NCBI RefSeq assembly: GCF_002160145.1
Contig: NZ_NFKA01000017.1
Location: 1-64,000 of the forward strand
DNA length: 64,000 nucleotides
Reading direction: 5' to 3'
Source of the DNA: Gemmiger sp. An194
GTDB lineage: Bacteria; Bacillota; Clostridia; Oscillospirales; Ruminococcaceae
Shown: positions 17,511 through 27,260 of the stretch, piece after piece
How the letters are laid out: each line of letters opens with the position of its first letter
How positions within the stretch are numbered: position 1 is the first letter of the stretch
Position numbers and translations under genes: made by a program
The notes under the pieces: generated by a model
Seen by the model: only the letters and a program-made list of their open reading frames with translations
Told to the model about the DNA's origin: nothing
The model's database searches: none

Positions 17511-18444
17511 GACCGGGCGGTTTGCCCCCAGCCCCTCCGGGCGGATGCACCTGGGCAACCTGATGTGTAGCCTTCTGGCCTGGCTGAGCGCTAAGCAGGC
17601 GGATGGCCGGGTGGTGCTGCGCATCGAAGACCTGGACAAGGCCCGCTGCCCCCGCGTCTGGGCGGACCAGCTGGAGGCGGATCTTTCCTGGCTGGGCCTT
17701 GTGTGGGATGAGGGCGGCTCAGGGGGCGGGCCGGATGGCCCCTACTACCAGAGTCAGCGGGATGAGATTTATCATTCCTACTATCAAAAGCTGGAGGAGC
17801 AGGGGCTTGTGTATCCCTGTTATTGCAGCCGTGCCCAGCTGCATGCGGCCAGCGCCCCCCACCGGGAGGACGGCACCCCGGTTTATCCGGGTACCTGCCG
17901 CCGGCTGACGGCGGAGCAGCGCCGGGAGCTGGAAGCCCGGCGCAAGCCCGCCATGCGCCTGATCGTGCCGGACAAAACGGTGGAATTCACCGACGGCCAT
18001 CTGGGGCCGTACCGGGAAAATCTGAAGACCGATTGCGGCGACTTTGTGCTGCGCCGGTCGGATGGCGTGTATGCTTACCAGCTGGCGGTGGTGGTGGACG
18101 ACGCGCTGATGGGGGTGACCCAGGTGGTGCGGGGAGCGGACCTTTTGGAAAGCACCCCTCGCCAGTTGTACCTCTATCAGCTGCTGGGCCTGCCCGCACC
18201 CCGGTTTTATCACCTGCCGCTGCTGCTGGCGGAGGACGGGCGGCGGCTCTCGAAACGGGACGGAGACGTGAGCCTGGAGCAGCTGCAGAGCCGCTACACC
18301 GCGCCGGAAATCATCGGGCGGCTGGCCTTTCTGGCCGGGCTGCTGGACAAACCCGAGCCCGCACGCCCCGAGGAACTGCTGACGGTGTTCGACTGGGACA
18401 AGGTGCCCCGTGCCGATGTGCGTTTGCCCCGGAATTTGTTCTGA
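17503..18444 (+). CDS. gluQ: Glutamyl-Q tRNA(Asp) synthetase
   Basis: 313 residues. Truncated GluRS paralogue that attaches glutamate to queuosine in tRNA-Asp. It has the class I motif in RFAPSPSGRMHLGN, the KMSKS-type RLSKRDGD, and the zinc-binding CYCS with Tyr and Cys in VYPGTC. The anticodon-binding domain of true GluRS is absent, as expected. GGGGGAG precedes the ATG. Third gene of an operon, followed by a terminator. Confidence 0.92.
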   Translation: MSETGRFAPSPSGRMHLGNLMCSLLAWLSAKQADGRVVLRIEDLDKARCPRVWADQLEADLSWLGLVWDEGGSGGGPDGPYYQSQRDEIYHSYYQKLEEQGLVYPCYCSRAQLHAASAPHREDGTPVYPGTCRRLTAEQRRELEARRKPAMRLIVPDKTVEFTDGHLGPYRENLKTDCGDFVLRRSDGVYAYQLAVVVDDALMGVTQVVRGADLLESTPRQLYLYQLLGLPAPRFYHLPLLLAEDGRRLSKRDGDVSLEQLQSRYTAPEIIGRLAFLAGLLDKPEPARPEELLTVFDWDKVPRADVRLPRNLF

Positions 18445-18494
18445 AACAGATTGATAAACTTTTCCCGGCTTACAAAAGAATGACACAGACCATT

Positions 18495-18527
18495 GGCCCA
18501 CCTGCGCAAAGCGGGATGGGCCTTTTT
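18495..18527 (+). terminator. Terminator of gluQ
   Basis: GGCCCA and GGGCC flank an inner CC.GC/GC.GG stem and are followed by TTTTT. Confidence 0.75.
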
Positions 18528-18597
18528 GTTGTATATGCTCAAAAATAATAATAAAATGGGAAGAAAAACCGAGAAAAGGTATCAAAGAATTTCATAC

Positions 18598-18626
18598 TTG
18601 TGGAAATCCGGTTCGCATCCTACAAT
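18598..18626 (+). promoter_or_regulatory. Promoter of the ABC importer operon
   Basis: TTGTGG, a 17-base spacer and TACAAT. The leader of about 90 bases before the first gene is G-rich and may fold, but I could not match it to a guanidine, TPP or other known riboswitch. Confidence 0.5.
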
Positions 18627-18721
18627 AAAAGCAGAAAAACCGGTCCCATGCCAGCGGTGAGGTGCACGGCCACAGGGCGGGGCAGCGAAAACGAATCTTG
18701 AGAAAAAGGAGCTTGTCCGCA

Positions 18722-19507
18722 ATGAAGAAAAGCAAATTGCAGTCGGATGCAAAGTGGATGAACCGGTTGTGGCTGTTCATCTCCTTCGCAACGGCGATGG
18801 TCCTGTGGTACATACTTTCCATTCTGCCCAGCACCGCCCGATGCTTCCCCAATGTGGTGGTCGTGCTGCAGCAGATTCAGGTCATGATCGACCGTGGCTG
18901 CCTGTTCACCGATATCGGCAGCAGTCTGATCTCGGTATTTGCAGGTTACGCGCTGGGCTTTGTGATCGCCCTTCCGGTGGCCATTCTGATGGCCTGGTAC
19001 AAGCCGGTGCGCAACATTCTGGAGCCCTGGATCCAGTTCGTGCGCAACATCCCGCCCCTGGCCTACGTTCCCCTGGTGGTCATCGGCGCGGGCGTTGGCC
19101 GCAAGCCTCAGATCATCGTAATCACCCTGGCCACCTTCCTCATCATGTGCGTGACCATCTACCAGGGCGTTATCAACATCGACGAGACCCTGATCAAAGC
19201 CGCCCGCATCCTGGGCGCGTCGGATAAGGACATCTTCATCCGGGTCATTGCCCCGGCCACCCTGCCCTTCATCCTCACCGCCGTCCGCCTGGGCGCCGGC
19301 GTTGCCCTGACCACTCTGGTGGCCGCCGAATCCACTGGCGCTTCCGCAGGCTTGGGCATGCGAATCCGTACCCTGAACAACAGCTTCGAGACCGCTCCCA
19401 TGCTGCTGTACATCATCATCATCGGCATCATTGGCATCACCATCGAGAAAATCATCAAAACTTTGGAAAGGAAGCTGACGGGATGGCAGGAAAAGAGAGA
19501 GATATAA
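18722..19507 (+). CDS. ABC importer permease (SsuC/NrtB/TauC type)
   Basis: 261 residues with about six membrane helices. The BPD_transp_1 coupling loop is seen in EALIKAARILGAS-like form, DETLIKAARILGASDKDIFIRVIAPATLPFI. The family transports nitrate, sulfonates, bicarbonate, pyrimidine precursors or guanidine compounds. The substrate here is unknown. The start is the ATG with AAGGAG about 11 bases upstream. The ATPase gene begins 25 bases before its stop. Confidence 0.9.
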   Translation: MKKSKLQSDAKWMNRLWLFISFATAMVLWYILSILPSTARCFPNVVVVLQQIQVMIDRGCLFTDIGSSLISVFAGYALGFVIALPVAILMAWYKPVRNILEPWIQFVRNIPPLAYVPLVVIGAGVGRKPQIIVITLATFLIMCVTIYQGVINIDETLIKAARILGASDKDIFIRVIAPATLPFILTAVRLGAGVALTTLVAAESTGASAGLGMRIRTLNNSFETAPMLLYIIIIGIIGITIEKIIKTLERKLTGWQEKREI

Positions 19508-20274
19508 AGGTCAAAATTGAGAATGTGGTCAAGAAGTTCAATGGCCGCAATGGCGAAATGGTCGCCCTCAATGGTGTGAACCTGGATATCCATGAAAACG
19601 AATTCATCACGGTCGTCGGCCCTTCCGGCTGCGGCAAATCCACCCTTTTGAACATCATCGCCGGCCTGCACGAGCCCACCAGCGGCCGGGTGATCTGCAA
19701 CGGCAAGGAAGTCCACGGCACCGGCACCGACCGGGGCGTGGTGTTCCAGCAGTACGCCTTGTTCCCCTGGCTCACCGTAAAGAAGAACATCAAGTTCGCG
19801 CTGGACATGCGTGGCGTAAAGGGCGAGCAGGCGGAGGCCGAAATCCAGAAATACCTGAAGATGGTGGATCTGGAGAAGTTTGCAGACCACTACCCGAAGG
19901 AGCTGTCCGGCGGTATGAAGCAGCGCGTGGCCATCGCCCGTGCCTATGCCGCCAACCCCCAGGTGCTGCTGATGGACGAACCTTTCGGCGCCCTGGATGC
20001 CCAGACCCGTACCCAGCTGCAGACTGAGCTGCTGGATACCTGGGAAAAGGAGCAGAAGACCTGCTTCTTCATCACCCATGACGTGGAAGAGGCCATCATC
20101 CTGGGCCAGCGTGTGGTCATCATGAGTGCACGCCCCGGCCGCATCAAGGATATCGTGGAGATCGACATCCCCTATCCCCGCACCCAAGAGACCAAGATGA
20201 GCCCCCGCTTTTTGGAACTGAAGAACTACATCTGGAGCCAGGTGTATCAGGAGTACCTGGCAGTGCGCAAGTAA
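19483..20274 (+). CDS. ABC importer ATP-binding protein (SsuB/TauB type)
   Basis: 263 residues. Walker A GPSGCGKST, signature LSGGMKQRVAIARA, Walker B VLLMDEPFGALD and the switch His in FITHDVEEA. It overlaps the permease gene and would power the importer together with the lipoprotein encoded next. Confidence 0.95.
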   Translation: MAGKERDIKVKIENVVKKFNGRNGEMVALNGVNLDIHENEFITVVGPSGCGKSTLLNIIAGLHEPTSGRVICNGKEVHGTGTDRGVVFQQYALFPWLTVKKNIKFALDMRGVKGEQAEAEIQKYLKMVDLEKFADHYPKELSGGMKQRVAIARAYAANPQVLLMDEPFGALDAQTRTQLQTELLDTWEKEQKTCFFITHDVEEAIILGQRVVIMSARPGRIKDIVEIDIPYPRTQETKMSPRFLELKNYIWSQVYQEYLAVRK

Positions 20275-20380
20275 CGGCAAAACGGTACCCATCCGGACCG
20301 TGGGCACGAAACAGCCGGCCCGGATCAAATATTCCGGCGAGCCCTCAGGGCCGCCGCAATCACAACAGGAGGAAACAATC

Positions 20381-21445
20381 ATGAAAAAAGCGTTATCCCT
20401 GCTCATCGCGGGCTGCATGGCCCTGAGCATGGCCGCCTGCGGCGGCTCCGGCGCATCCACCGCCACCAGCACCGGCGGCGCTTCTTCCGGCAGCGCTCCC
20501 GCTTCCACCGCTTCCGAGGCCTCCACCGGTGAAAAGACCAAGGTCGTTGTGGGTTACATGCCCAACTACGGCAGCCTGGCTGAGGTGGTCTCCGCTCAGA
20601 ACAACGGTTACTTTGAGGAGCAGGGCCTGGAAGTGGAGCTGATGGAGTTTGCCGACGGCCCCACCATCATCGCCGCCATGGAATCCGGCAGCGTTCAGGT
20701 GGGCTACATCGGTTCCGGCGCTCATAAGCTGGCCATCCAGGGTCAGGCCAAGATCTTCTGCATGGCCCATGTGGGCAACGCTGACGCAGTGGTCACCGAC
20801 GCCTCCAAGGGCATCGAGACCATTGAGGACCTGAAGGGCAAGACCGTTGGTTACTCCTCCGGTACCTCCAGCGAGCAGATCCTGAAGTACGCTCTGGAAG
20901 CCCACGGCATGACCATGGACGACATCAAAGCTCAGGAGATGGACGCCTCCGCGCTGGTGACCGCCATGCTGAGCGGCAGCCTGGATGCCTGCGCCGCCTG
21001 GAGCCCCATGACCTTTACCATTCAGGAACAGCTGGGCGACAATTACAAGGTCCTGGCTGACAACATGATGTTCTCTGACCAGTCCGCCGCGGTTTCCAGC
21101 TGGATCGTGACTCCCAAGTATGCTGAGGAGAACGCCGACACCATCCTGGCCTTCACCAAGGCTTTGATGAAGGCGAAAGACTTCCGCGCCGACGAAGCCA
21201 ACTACGAACAGATCGCTCAGTGGGTGGCCGACCAGACCAAGACCGATTACGAGACCTGCTACCAGCAGCGCGGCGACGCCGAGTGGCAGACCAGCGCCGA
21301 GCTGATTGAGTCCATCAACGACGGCAGCATGGAGAAGATGTATAAGGTTCAGCAGGATGACTTCCTGAAGAATGGCCAGATCGAGGCGGAGGTACCGGTA
21401 TCCGACTATGTTATGTTCGACAACATGCTGGCCGCTGCCGAATAA
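20381..21445 (+). CDS. ABC importer substrate-binding lipoprotein (NMT1/SsuA-like)
   Basis: 354 residues. Lipoprotein signal MKKALSLLIAGCMALSMAAC with Cys20 as the lipid site, then a Ser/Thr/Ala/Gly-rich spacer to about residue 50. The periplasmic-binding fold of the NMT1/ThiY family follows (VGYMPNYGSLAEVVSAQNNGYFEEQG, TVGYSSGTSSEQIL). CAGGAGGAAA sets the start; an earlier in-frame codon has no such site. The terminator at 21487 ends the operon. Confidence 0.92.
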   Translation: MKKALSLLIAGCMALSMAACGGSGASTATSTGGASSGSAPASTASEASTGEKTKVVVGYMPNYGSLAEVVSAQNNGYFEEQGLEVELMEFADGPTIIAAMESGSVQVGYIGSGAHKLAIQGQAKIFCMAHVGNADAVVTDASKGIETIEDLKGKTVGYSSGTSSEQILKYALEAHGMTMDDIKAQEMDASALVTAMLSGSLDACAAWSPMTFTIQEQLGDNYKVLADNMMFSDQSAAVSSWIVTPKYAEENADTILAFTKALMKAKDFRADEANYEQIAQWVADQTKTDYETCYQQRGDAEWQTSAELIESINDGSMEKMYKVQQDDFLKNGQIEAEVPVSDYVMFDNMLAAAE

Positions 21446-21486
21446 GGTCTTTACAAAACGCTCTGCGCGCTTTACACTGAAATAGG

Positions 21487-21526
21487 AAAAGCGCCCGGAT
21501 TCCTTCACGGGACCCGGGCGCTTTTT
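21487..21526 (+). terminator. Terminator of the ABC importer operon
   Basis: AAAAGCGCCCGG pairs with CCGGGCGCTTTT, with a T-run. Confidence 0.9.
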
Positions 21527-21577
21527 GGCGTGATTGCCGAAAACACGTTCGGACACAACGAAAGGAGAGAGCGGCAG

Positions 21578-23155
21578 ATGGTCCTGATCCTGATGGTCCT
21601 GCTTCTGGCGGGCAGCGGGGTGCTGTTGGCAGTGCGCCGCTCCAAGGAAAGCTGGCTGGTGCTGGGGCTGGTGATCTCGCTGGACGTGTTTTTGCTGGGC
21701 ATCCTTACCTACATTGCAAAAAAGGGCGGCATCGGCGACCAGATTGAGACGCTGTTTTATCTGACCAGTGATGTGCGCCGTTTTTTTCAGTACCGGGTGA
21801 TGACGCTGGGGCAGCTGGGTTTCTTCGTGGCGGTGGGACGTTATACCTTTCCGCCGCTGTTGGTGGCTCTGGCTTTGCAGTACAGCCTGAGTCCCTGGCT
21901 GCGGCCGCTGCGCAAAAAGGGCTGGGCGTTTTTTCTCCTTCCGGCGCTTACATTGTTCGTATATCTGCCGCCGGTGTTCAAGCAGTTGACCCATAACCGG
22001 CTGGAGCTGCAGAAGTTTCTGGTGGAGGCGAGTCTTGCCTGGATCTGGGCCTATCTGCTGCTGGCGGCGGCGCTATTGGTTTATGAGTATTTCAGCGTTT
22101 GCATTTCGTTTTTGAAAAAGCGTTACTTGGCAAAAGCATTGCTGCCGCTGAGCATGGGGCTGCTGTTTGCTATGTATTGCCCGCAGGACCCGGCGCAGAT
22201 CTATCTGTTTTACAGCAGCGATTATATGTGGCTGTTGGGGATCTGGTATCTGAACCCGATTCTCTCACCCAGCCGTTATATCGCGGTGATCGCTATTACT
22301 GCCGTGGCAGGGGTTATGTGCTTTTACACCCTTCTGCGTAACACCCATACCTATATTTCAGAAAATCAGCGAGAACTGGTGCTGCAGCGCAAGTTTGACG
22401 CGGCCAATATGGGTGTGAGCGTGTTCGTGCATAGCATGAAAAACCAGCTGCTGGCCAACCGAGTGCTGCACAAGCGTATCAAGGCAGCCCTGGCTGAGTC
22501 TGAGCCGGACCTGGAAAAGCTGCGCCAGTACAGTTCAATGCTGGACGAGACAAACGAGGCGCTTTTGCAGCGGATGGAAGAGCTGTATCAAAGCGTAAAG
22601 GCCAAAAGCCTTTATCTGAGCGTGGTGTCCGCCGCCCAGGTGGCCGAAAAAGCTGTTGAGCGGTTCCAACACAAGTATCCGGAGGGCAGTGTGCAGGTGA
22701 AGGTGCCGGAAGAACTGAAGATCCTGGCGGATACCGTACACCTGGCGGAAGCGCTGTATAACCTGCTTACCAACGGCTGGGAGGCTATGGTGATGGCGGG
22801 CTGTGCCGGGCCGGAACAGGCGGTGCGGCTGCGCATCTACAACGAGCGGCTGTACACGGTAATTGAGGTGGCAGACCAGGGGCCTGGCATCACTCCGGAG
22901 GAGCAGAAACGCATCTTTGAACCCTTTTACTCCAGCAAAAATTCAAATCAGAATTGGGGCATGGGGCTTTACTATGTGCGGCAGATCGTAAAGAGCCATC
23001 TGGGCCACCTGCGGGTGGAGAGCAAAAGGGGACAGGGGACTCGCTTTCTGATCCTTCTGCCCCGCTATGCCGCCCGGCCCGCTGGGCCGGATGTACTGCT
23101 GGAAAGCTGTGAACACGAGGAAGTGGTGCTGAACCGGGAAGGAGGGAGAAAATGA
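21578..23155 (+). CDS. Membrane sensor histidine kinase
   Basis: 525 residues. The N-terminal half has about seven hydrophobic helices (to about residue 255). A dimerisation region follows with the likely phospho-His in VFVHSMKNQL, then a HATPase_c domain with N-box NLLTNGWEAM, G1 box DQGPGI, F-box FEPFYSS and G2 box GMGLYYV. It begins with AAAGGAGAGAG upstream. Its stop overlaps the response regulator gene. It lies between the importer and nag genes, so either could be its target. Confidence 0.9.
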   Translation: MVLILMVLLLAGSGVLLAVRRSKESWLVLGLVISLDVFLLGILTYIAKKGGIGDQIETLFYLTSDVRRFFQYRVMTLGQLGFFVAVGRYTFPPLLVALALQYSLSPWLRPLRKKGWAFFLLPALTLFVYLPPVFKQLTHNRLELQKFLVEASLAWIWAYLLLAAALLVYEYFSVCISFLKKRYLAKALLPLSMGLLFAMYCPQDPAQIYLFYSSDYMWLLGIWYLNPILSPSRYIAVIAITAVAGVMCFYTLLRNTHTYISENQRELVLQRKFDAANMGVSVFVHSMKNQLLANRVLHKRIKAALAESEPDLEKLRQYSSMLDETNEALLQRMEELYQSVKAKSLYLSVVSAAQVAEKAVERFQHKYPEGSVQVKVPEELKILADTVHLAEALYNLLTNGWEAMVMAGCAGPEQAVRLRIYNERLYTVIEVADQGPGITPEEQKRIFEPFYSSKNSNQNWGMGLYYVRQIVKSHLGHLRVESKRGQGTRFLILLPRYAARPAGPDVLLESCEHEEVVLNREGGRK

Positions 23156-23826
23156 TCTCGATCTTGATTGCGGAGGATCTGGATCTTCTGCGAGAGGATA
23201 TGGTTGAACTGCTGAACGCTCAGCCGGATATGCAGGTGGTGGGCACAGCGTCCACCGGAGCAAAAATCCTGGAACTGGCCAAAAGCGTGAAGAGTGATGT
23301 GGTACTCATGGACATCGAAATGGAGAGTCTCTCCGCTGGAATCATGGCGGCGGAGGCAATTCGGGATGAAGAGATTGACACCCATGTGGTCTACCTGACT
23401 GCTCACGAGACCGAAAAGACCATTCTCACCGCCATGGCCACCGGCGCAGCGGATTACATCGTGAAGGGCTGCCCGGACGAGGAGCTGCTGGAGCATATCC
23501 GCAGCGTGTATGCAGGGCATCCCATGATGGATTCCCGTATCCAGGAGGTGGTTCTGGAGGAATATAACCGGCTGCGCCGTTCGGAAAAAAGCCTGCTGTT
23601 TTTTATCAACAATGTGTCCCAGCTCACTGCCGCCGAGCGGCAGCTGGTCAAGCTGCTTTTGCAGGACAAAAAAGTCAAGGAGATTGCCGCCATCCGCTGT
23701 GTGGAGGTGGTGACCGTGAAGACCCAGATCAAGGGCCTTTTACATAAGTTCGGATGTTCCCGGACCAAGGAGATCGTTCAGATGATCCGGGAGCTGAATA
23801 TATCGCATCTGTTTTTGAATGAGTAA
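23152..23826 (+). CDS. NarL/LuxR-type response regulator
   Basis: 224 residues. The receiver domain has Asp residues in IAEDLDLLRED, a phospho-Asp in VVLMDIEME, Thr in VYLTAHE and Lys in YIVKGC. A C-terminal LuxR-type helix-turn-helix covers about 160-215 (AERQLVKLLLQDKKVKEIAAIRCVEVVTVKTQI). The family activates or represses transcription as a phosphorylated dimer. Coupled to the kinase by a four-base overlap. Confidence 0.92.
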   Translation: MISILIAEDLDLLREDMVELLNAQPDMQVVGTASTGAKILELAKSVKSDVVLMDIEMESLSAGIMAAEAIRDEEIDTHVVYLTAHETEKTILTAMATGAADYIVKGCPDEELLEHIRSVYAGHPMMDSRIQEVVLEEYNRLRRSEKSLLFFINNVSQLTAAERQLVKLLLQDKKVKEIAAIRCVEVVTVKTQIKGLLHKFGCSRTKEIVQMIRELNISHLFLNE

Positions 23827-23849
23827 TTCTCAGAAAGGGGTCAATAGTC

Positions 23850-24668
23850 ATGTACGAATACTATCAGATCAGCGCCCAGGACCTGGGCAAGGATGCCAAG
23901 GTGCCTGTGCTCAAGCTGGGGGATTCCGGCGAGGTGTTCTATGAGCTGGCGCTGGAGATGGTGAACACCATCAAGGAGCACAATGCAAAAGGCGAGAAGA
24001 CCGTGTTCATCTGCCCGGTGGGCCCGGTGGGGCAGTATCCCATCTTTGTGCGTCTGGTCAATCGGGATCGGGTGAGCCTGAAAAACTGCTGGTTCATCAA
24101 TATGGACGAATACCTCACCGACGAGGGTGAATGGATCGACAAGGAGAATCCCCTGAGCTTCCGGGGCTTCATGGAGCGCACTGTTTACAGCAAGGTGGAC
24201 CCGGAGCTGCTGATGCCTGAGGAGCAGCGGGTCTTCCCGGACCCTCACGACACCGAGAAGGTGCAGCGGGTTATCGAGCAGCTGGGCGGAGTGGATATCG
24301 CCTTCGGCGGCATTGGCATCAACGGCCATCTGGCCTTCAACGAGCCTCAGGATGAGTTGACCCCCGAGGAGTTTGCTGCCTTGAACACTCGAGTGTTGAC
24401 CATCAGCCGGGAGACCCGGACCACCAACGCCATCGGCGATCTGAACGGTGCCATCGATGCCATGCCCAAGCAGTGCATCACCATCGGCATGGCCCAGATC
24501 CTGGGCGCCCGCAAGATTCGGCTGGGCGTTTTCCGTGACTGGCACCGCAGTGTGGTGCGCCAGACTACCTATGGCGAGGTGAGCGCCCACTTCCCGGCAA
24601 CCCTGATTCAGAATCATCCGGACGCCATGATCATTGCCAATGCCAACGCGGCCAAGCAGCCCTTCTGA
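23850..24668 (+). CDS. nagB: Glucosamine-6-phosphate deaminase-like protein
   Basis: 272 residues. NagB/6-phosphogluconolactonase fold. It converts glucosamine-6-P to fructose-6-P and ammonia if the assignment holds. Key segments are FINMDEYL, GGIGINGHLAFNEP with the catalytic-region His, and a C-terminal MIIANANAAKQPF. It diverges from classical NagB at the N-terminus, so a related sugar-phosphate isomerase is possible. Context supports NagB, since nagA follows after 31 bases. Confidence 0.85.
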   Translation: MYEYYQISAQDLGKDAKVPVLKLGDSGEVFYELALEMVNTIKEHNAKGEKTVFICPVGPVGQYPIFVRLVNRDRVSLKNCWFINMDEYLTDEGEWIDKENPLSFRGFMERTVYSKVDPELLMPEEQRVFPDPHDTEKVQRVIEQLGGVDIAFGGIGINGHLAFNEPQDELTPEEFAALNTRVLTISRETRTTNAIGDLNGAIDAMPKQCITIGMAQILGARKIRLGVFRDWHRSVVRQTTYGEVSAHFPATLIQNHPDAMIIANANAAKQPF

Positions 24669-24699
24669 ACAGCGCGCAAACGCGGAAAGGAAACCAGCC

Positions 24700-25854
24700 A
24701 TGGAACTTGTGATTAAAAACGCACGGGTCTACCACAATCATCGCTTTGAACAGCGGGAGGTCCTGATTCAGAATGGAACCATCACCCAGGTGGCGCCTCG
24801 GGTGGACACCCCGGCGGGCTGCCCGGTGCTGGATCTGGGCGGCAAGCGTCTGGTGCCCGGCTTCATTGACGTACACACCCACGGCAGCGCCGGGGTGGAT
24901 GTGAATGCGGCCACCGCCGACCAGCTGAACAACACCATCGGCCGATTCTTCGCCAGCCAGGGCACCACCGGCTGGCTGGCCAGCGTGCTTACCGACACGC
25001 CGGAGCAGACTCTGTGGTGCATCGAGCAGATCAAGCAGGCCAAGGCCCAGACCGGCGACCATGCCCAGCTGCTGGGCGTGCATCTGGAGGGACCCTTCCT
25101 GGCCAGCGAGTACAAGGGCGCCATGCCGGAGCATCTGCTGCAGAAGGGCAACGCCGAGCTGTTCCGCCGTTACGCAAAAGCAGCCGAGGGCAGCATCAAA
25201 TACATGACCGTAAGCCCTGAAGTGGAGGGCGTACCGGAGATGATCCGTCAGATCGCCGGTGAGGTGGTGGTGGCCATCGGCCACTCCGGTGCGGACTATG
25301 ACACCGCCATGGAATGCATCGACGCGGGCGCGGCCTCCGCCACCCACACCTTCAACGCCATGAAGCTGCTGCACCAGCATTTCCCCGCCATCATGGGCGC
25401 GGTGCTGGAAACCGATGTATACTGCGAGGCCATCTGCGACGGGCGGCATCTGCACCCGGGCACCGTGCGCTTTCTGATCAAGTGCAAGGGCCTGGACCGG
25501 GTGGTGGCCATCACCGACAGCATCATGGCTGCCGGCCTGCCGGACGGCAACTACAAGCTGGGCGTGAACGACGTGGTGGTGGAGGATGGCGATGCCAAGC
25601 TGGCCAGCAACGGCACACGCGCCGGCAGCACGCTGACCACCGGCCAGGCACTGAAGAATCTGGTCAAGTTCACTGGACGCCCGGTGGAAGAGGTCCTGCC
25701 TCTGCTCACTGAGAACCCGGCGGACCTGTTGAAGATGGGTACCCAAAAGGGGCGCATCCGTCCCGGCTGGGATGCCGACCTGGTGGTGCTGGACGAGGAC
25801 CTCAATGTAGTCCGCACCCTGGTGGGCGGCCGCACCGTTTTTGAAAAGGTCTGA
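24700..25854 (+). CDS. nagA: N-acetylglucosamine-6-phosphate deacetylase
   Basis: 384 residues. Amidohydrolase fold with metal ligands in DVHTHG, HLEGPFL, GHSGAD and ATHTFNAM, and the catalytic Asp in AITDSIMAAGLPDG. It removes acetate from GlcNAc-6-P, feeding NagB. AAAGGAAA is upstream of the chosen ATG. The nagB-nagA operon ends at the palindromic terminator at 25872. Confidence 0.95.
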   Translation: MELVIKNARVYHNHRFEQREVLIQNGTITQVAPRVDTPAGCPVLDLGGKRLVPGFIDVHTHGSAGVDVNAATADQLNNTIGRFFASQGTTGWLASVLTDTPEQTLWCIEQIKQAKAQTGDHAQLLGVHLEGPFLASEYKGAMPEHLLQKGNAELFRRYAKAAEGSIKYMTVSPEVEGVPEMIRQIAGEVVVAIGHSGADYDTAMECIDAGAASATHTFNAMKLLHQHFPAIMGAVLETDVYCEAICDGRHLHPGTVRFLIKCKGLDRVVAITDSIMAAGLPDGNYKLGVNDVVVEDGDAKLASNGTRAGSTLTTGQALKNLVKFTGRPVEEVLPLLTENPADLLKMGTQKGRIRPGWDADLVVLDEDLNVVRTLVGGRTVFEKV

Positions 25855-25871
25855 ATATATTTTTTCGCGAG

Positions 25872-25904
25872 AATCCCCCGAAGCAGCTGCTTCGGGGGAT
25901 TTTT
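25872..25904 (+). terminator. Terminator of nagBA
   Basis: A perfect 30-base palindrome (25872-25901) beginning AATCCCCCGAAGCAG, followed by TTTT. Confidence 0.9.
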
Positions 25905-25997
25905 CATGAAGCAGCCGGCGAAAGGTATGAGGGATTTTCATACTGGCCCGTCGAAAACCGGCGGCCTATAATGAAATATAAGGAGAAGTGAGTGGTT

Positions 25998-27260
25998 ATG
26001 AAGCTTTATCTGAACACCGATCTTGCCCGGCGCTATGCCGACGCAGGGCTGCTGGAGCAGGAGCGCCTGCGGGCAAAGGATATTTACCGGGAGCTGATGA
26101 CTGCCGGTGAGGCAAGCCCGGACTGGGGCGTGACCGGCTGGCTGCACTGTGAAGAGGCGGCCATGCAGCGGGCACAGATCGCGGAAAAGGCAAAGGAGAT
26201 TCGCCAGAACGCCGATGCATTCGTGCTGGTGGGCGTGGGAGGCTCCAACCAGGCAGCCCGGGCCATGATCGAGGCGTTGGATACCACCGGCCCCCAGATC
26301 CTCTATGCGGGCAACACTCTCTCGGCCTGGGAACTGGTTCGCACCCTGCAGAAGCTGGAGGGCAAGAGTGTTTACATCAACGTGATCGCCAAAAACTTTG
26401 AGACCCTGGAGCCGGGCAGCCACTTCCGGGTGCTGCGCCGCTGGATGAGCGAGCGCTATACTCCCGACGAGATGGCCCGGCGGGTGGTGCTTACCGGTAC
26501 GTACGGCAGCCGCCTGGAGGAGATCGCAAAGGAGAACGGCTATCTGTTCCTCAGTTTCCCCGAGCGCATCGGCGGGCGCTATTCTGCCTTCAGCCCGGTG
26601 GCGCTGCTGGCGCTGGCGGTGGCCGGGCTGGACGTGGAGGCATTTGTGGCGGGCGGCTCGGCCATGGAGGCGGAGCTGACCGCAGAGCAGGGAGGCATCG
26701 CTGCGGAATATGCCGCACTGCGCAGCGCGCTGGGCCAAAAGGGCTACGCCATCGAGATGCTGGCCGCCTTTGAGCCCCGGCTGTTCTGGGCCCAGAGCTG
26801 GTGGAAGCAGCTGTTTGGCGAGAGCGAGGGTAAGGACCACAAAGGCCTGTTCCCGGCCACCATGACCAATTCCGAGGACCTGCACAGCATGGGCCAGTAC
26901 ATGCAGGAGGGCAGACGCATTCTGATCGAGACCTTCCTGATGGTGGATGACCCGGGCGCTGAGCTGCGCGTGCAGTCGGACAAGGCCTTCGGCGACCGGT
27001 TCGATTATCTGGACGGCATGGATTTTGCCAACATCAACCGGGCAGCAGAAAAGGCCACCATCCAGGCCCACGATGCCGGGGGCGTGCCCTGCATCCAGCT
27101 GCGGCTACCCCGCCTGAACGAGGAAACCTACGGCCGGATGTATTATTTCTTTATGATCGCCTGCGCTATCTCCGGCAAGCTGCTGGGCGTGGACCCCTTT
27201 GATCAGAACGGTGTGGAGGAGTACAAGCGCAGCATGTTCCGTGCACTGGGAAAAGCTTGA
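25998..27260 (+). CDS. pgi: Glucose-6-phosphate isomerase
   Basis: 420 residues. Interconverts glucose-6-P and fructose-6-P. SIS-domain segments are visible: VGVGGSNQAARAMIEAL, the phosphate-binding loop near KNFETLEP, LTGTYGSRLEEIAKENGYLFLSFPERIGGRYSAF, and the C-terminal family Lys in QNGVEEYKRSMF. The ATG at 25998 follows AAGGAGAAG. A GTG two codons earlier is less likely. TATAAT at about 25967 may be its -10 box. Confidence 0.95.
   Translation: MKLYLNTDLARRYADAGLLEQERLRAKDIYRELMTAGEASPDWGVTGWLHCEEAAMQRAQIAEKAKEIRQNADAFVLVGVGGSNQAARAMIEALDTTGPQILYAGNTLSAWELVRTLQKLEGKSVYINVIAKNFETLEPGSHFRVLRRWMSERYTPDEMARRVVLTGTYGSRLEEIAKENGYLFLSFPERIGGRYSAFSPVALLALAVAGLDVEAFVAGGSAMEAELTAEQGGIAAEYAALRSALGQKGYAIEMLAAFEPRLFWAQSWWKQLFGESEGKDHKGLFPATMTNSEDLHSMGQYMQEGRRILIETFLMVDDPGAELRVQSDKAFGDRFDYLDGMDFANINRAAEKATIQAHDAGGVPCIQLRLPRLNEETYGRMYYFFMIACAISGKLLGVDPFDQNGVEEYKRSMFRALGKA

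Noticed and set aside
18627-18721. Riboswitch (guanidine or TPP) ahead of the ABC importer
   Set aside because: The known conserved boxes of these classes could not be found in the leader.
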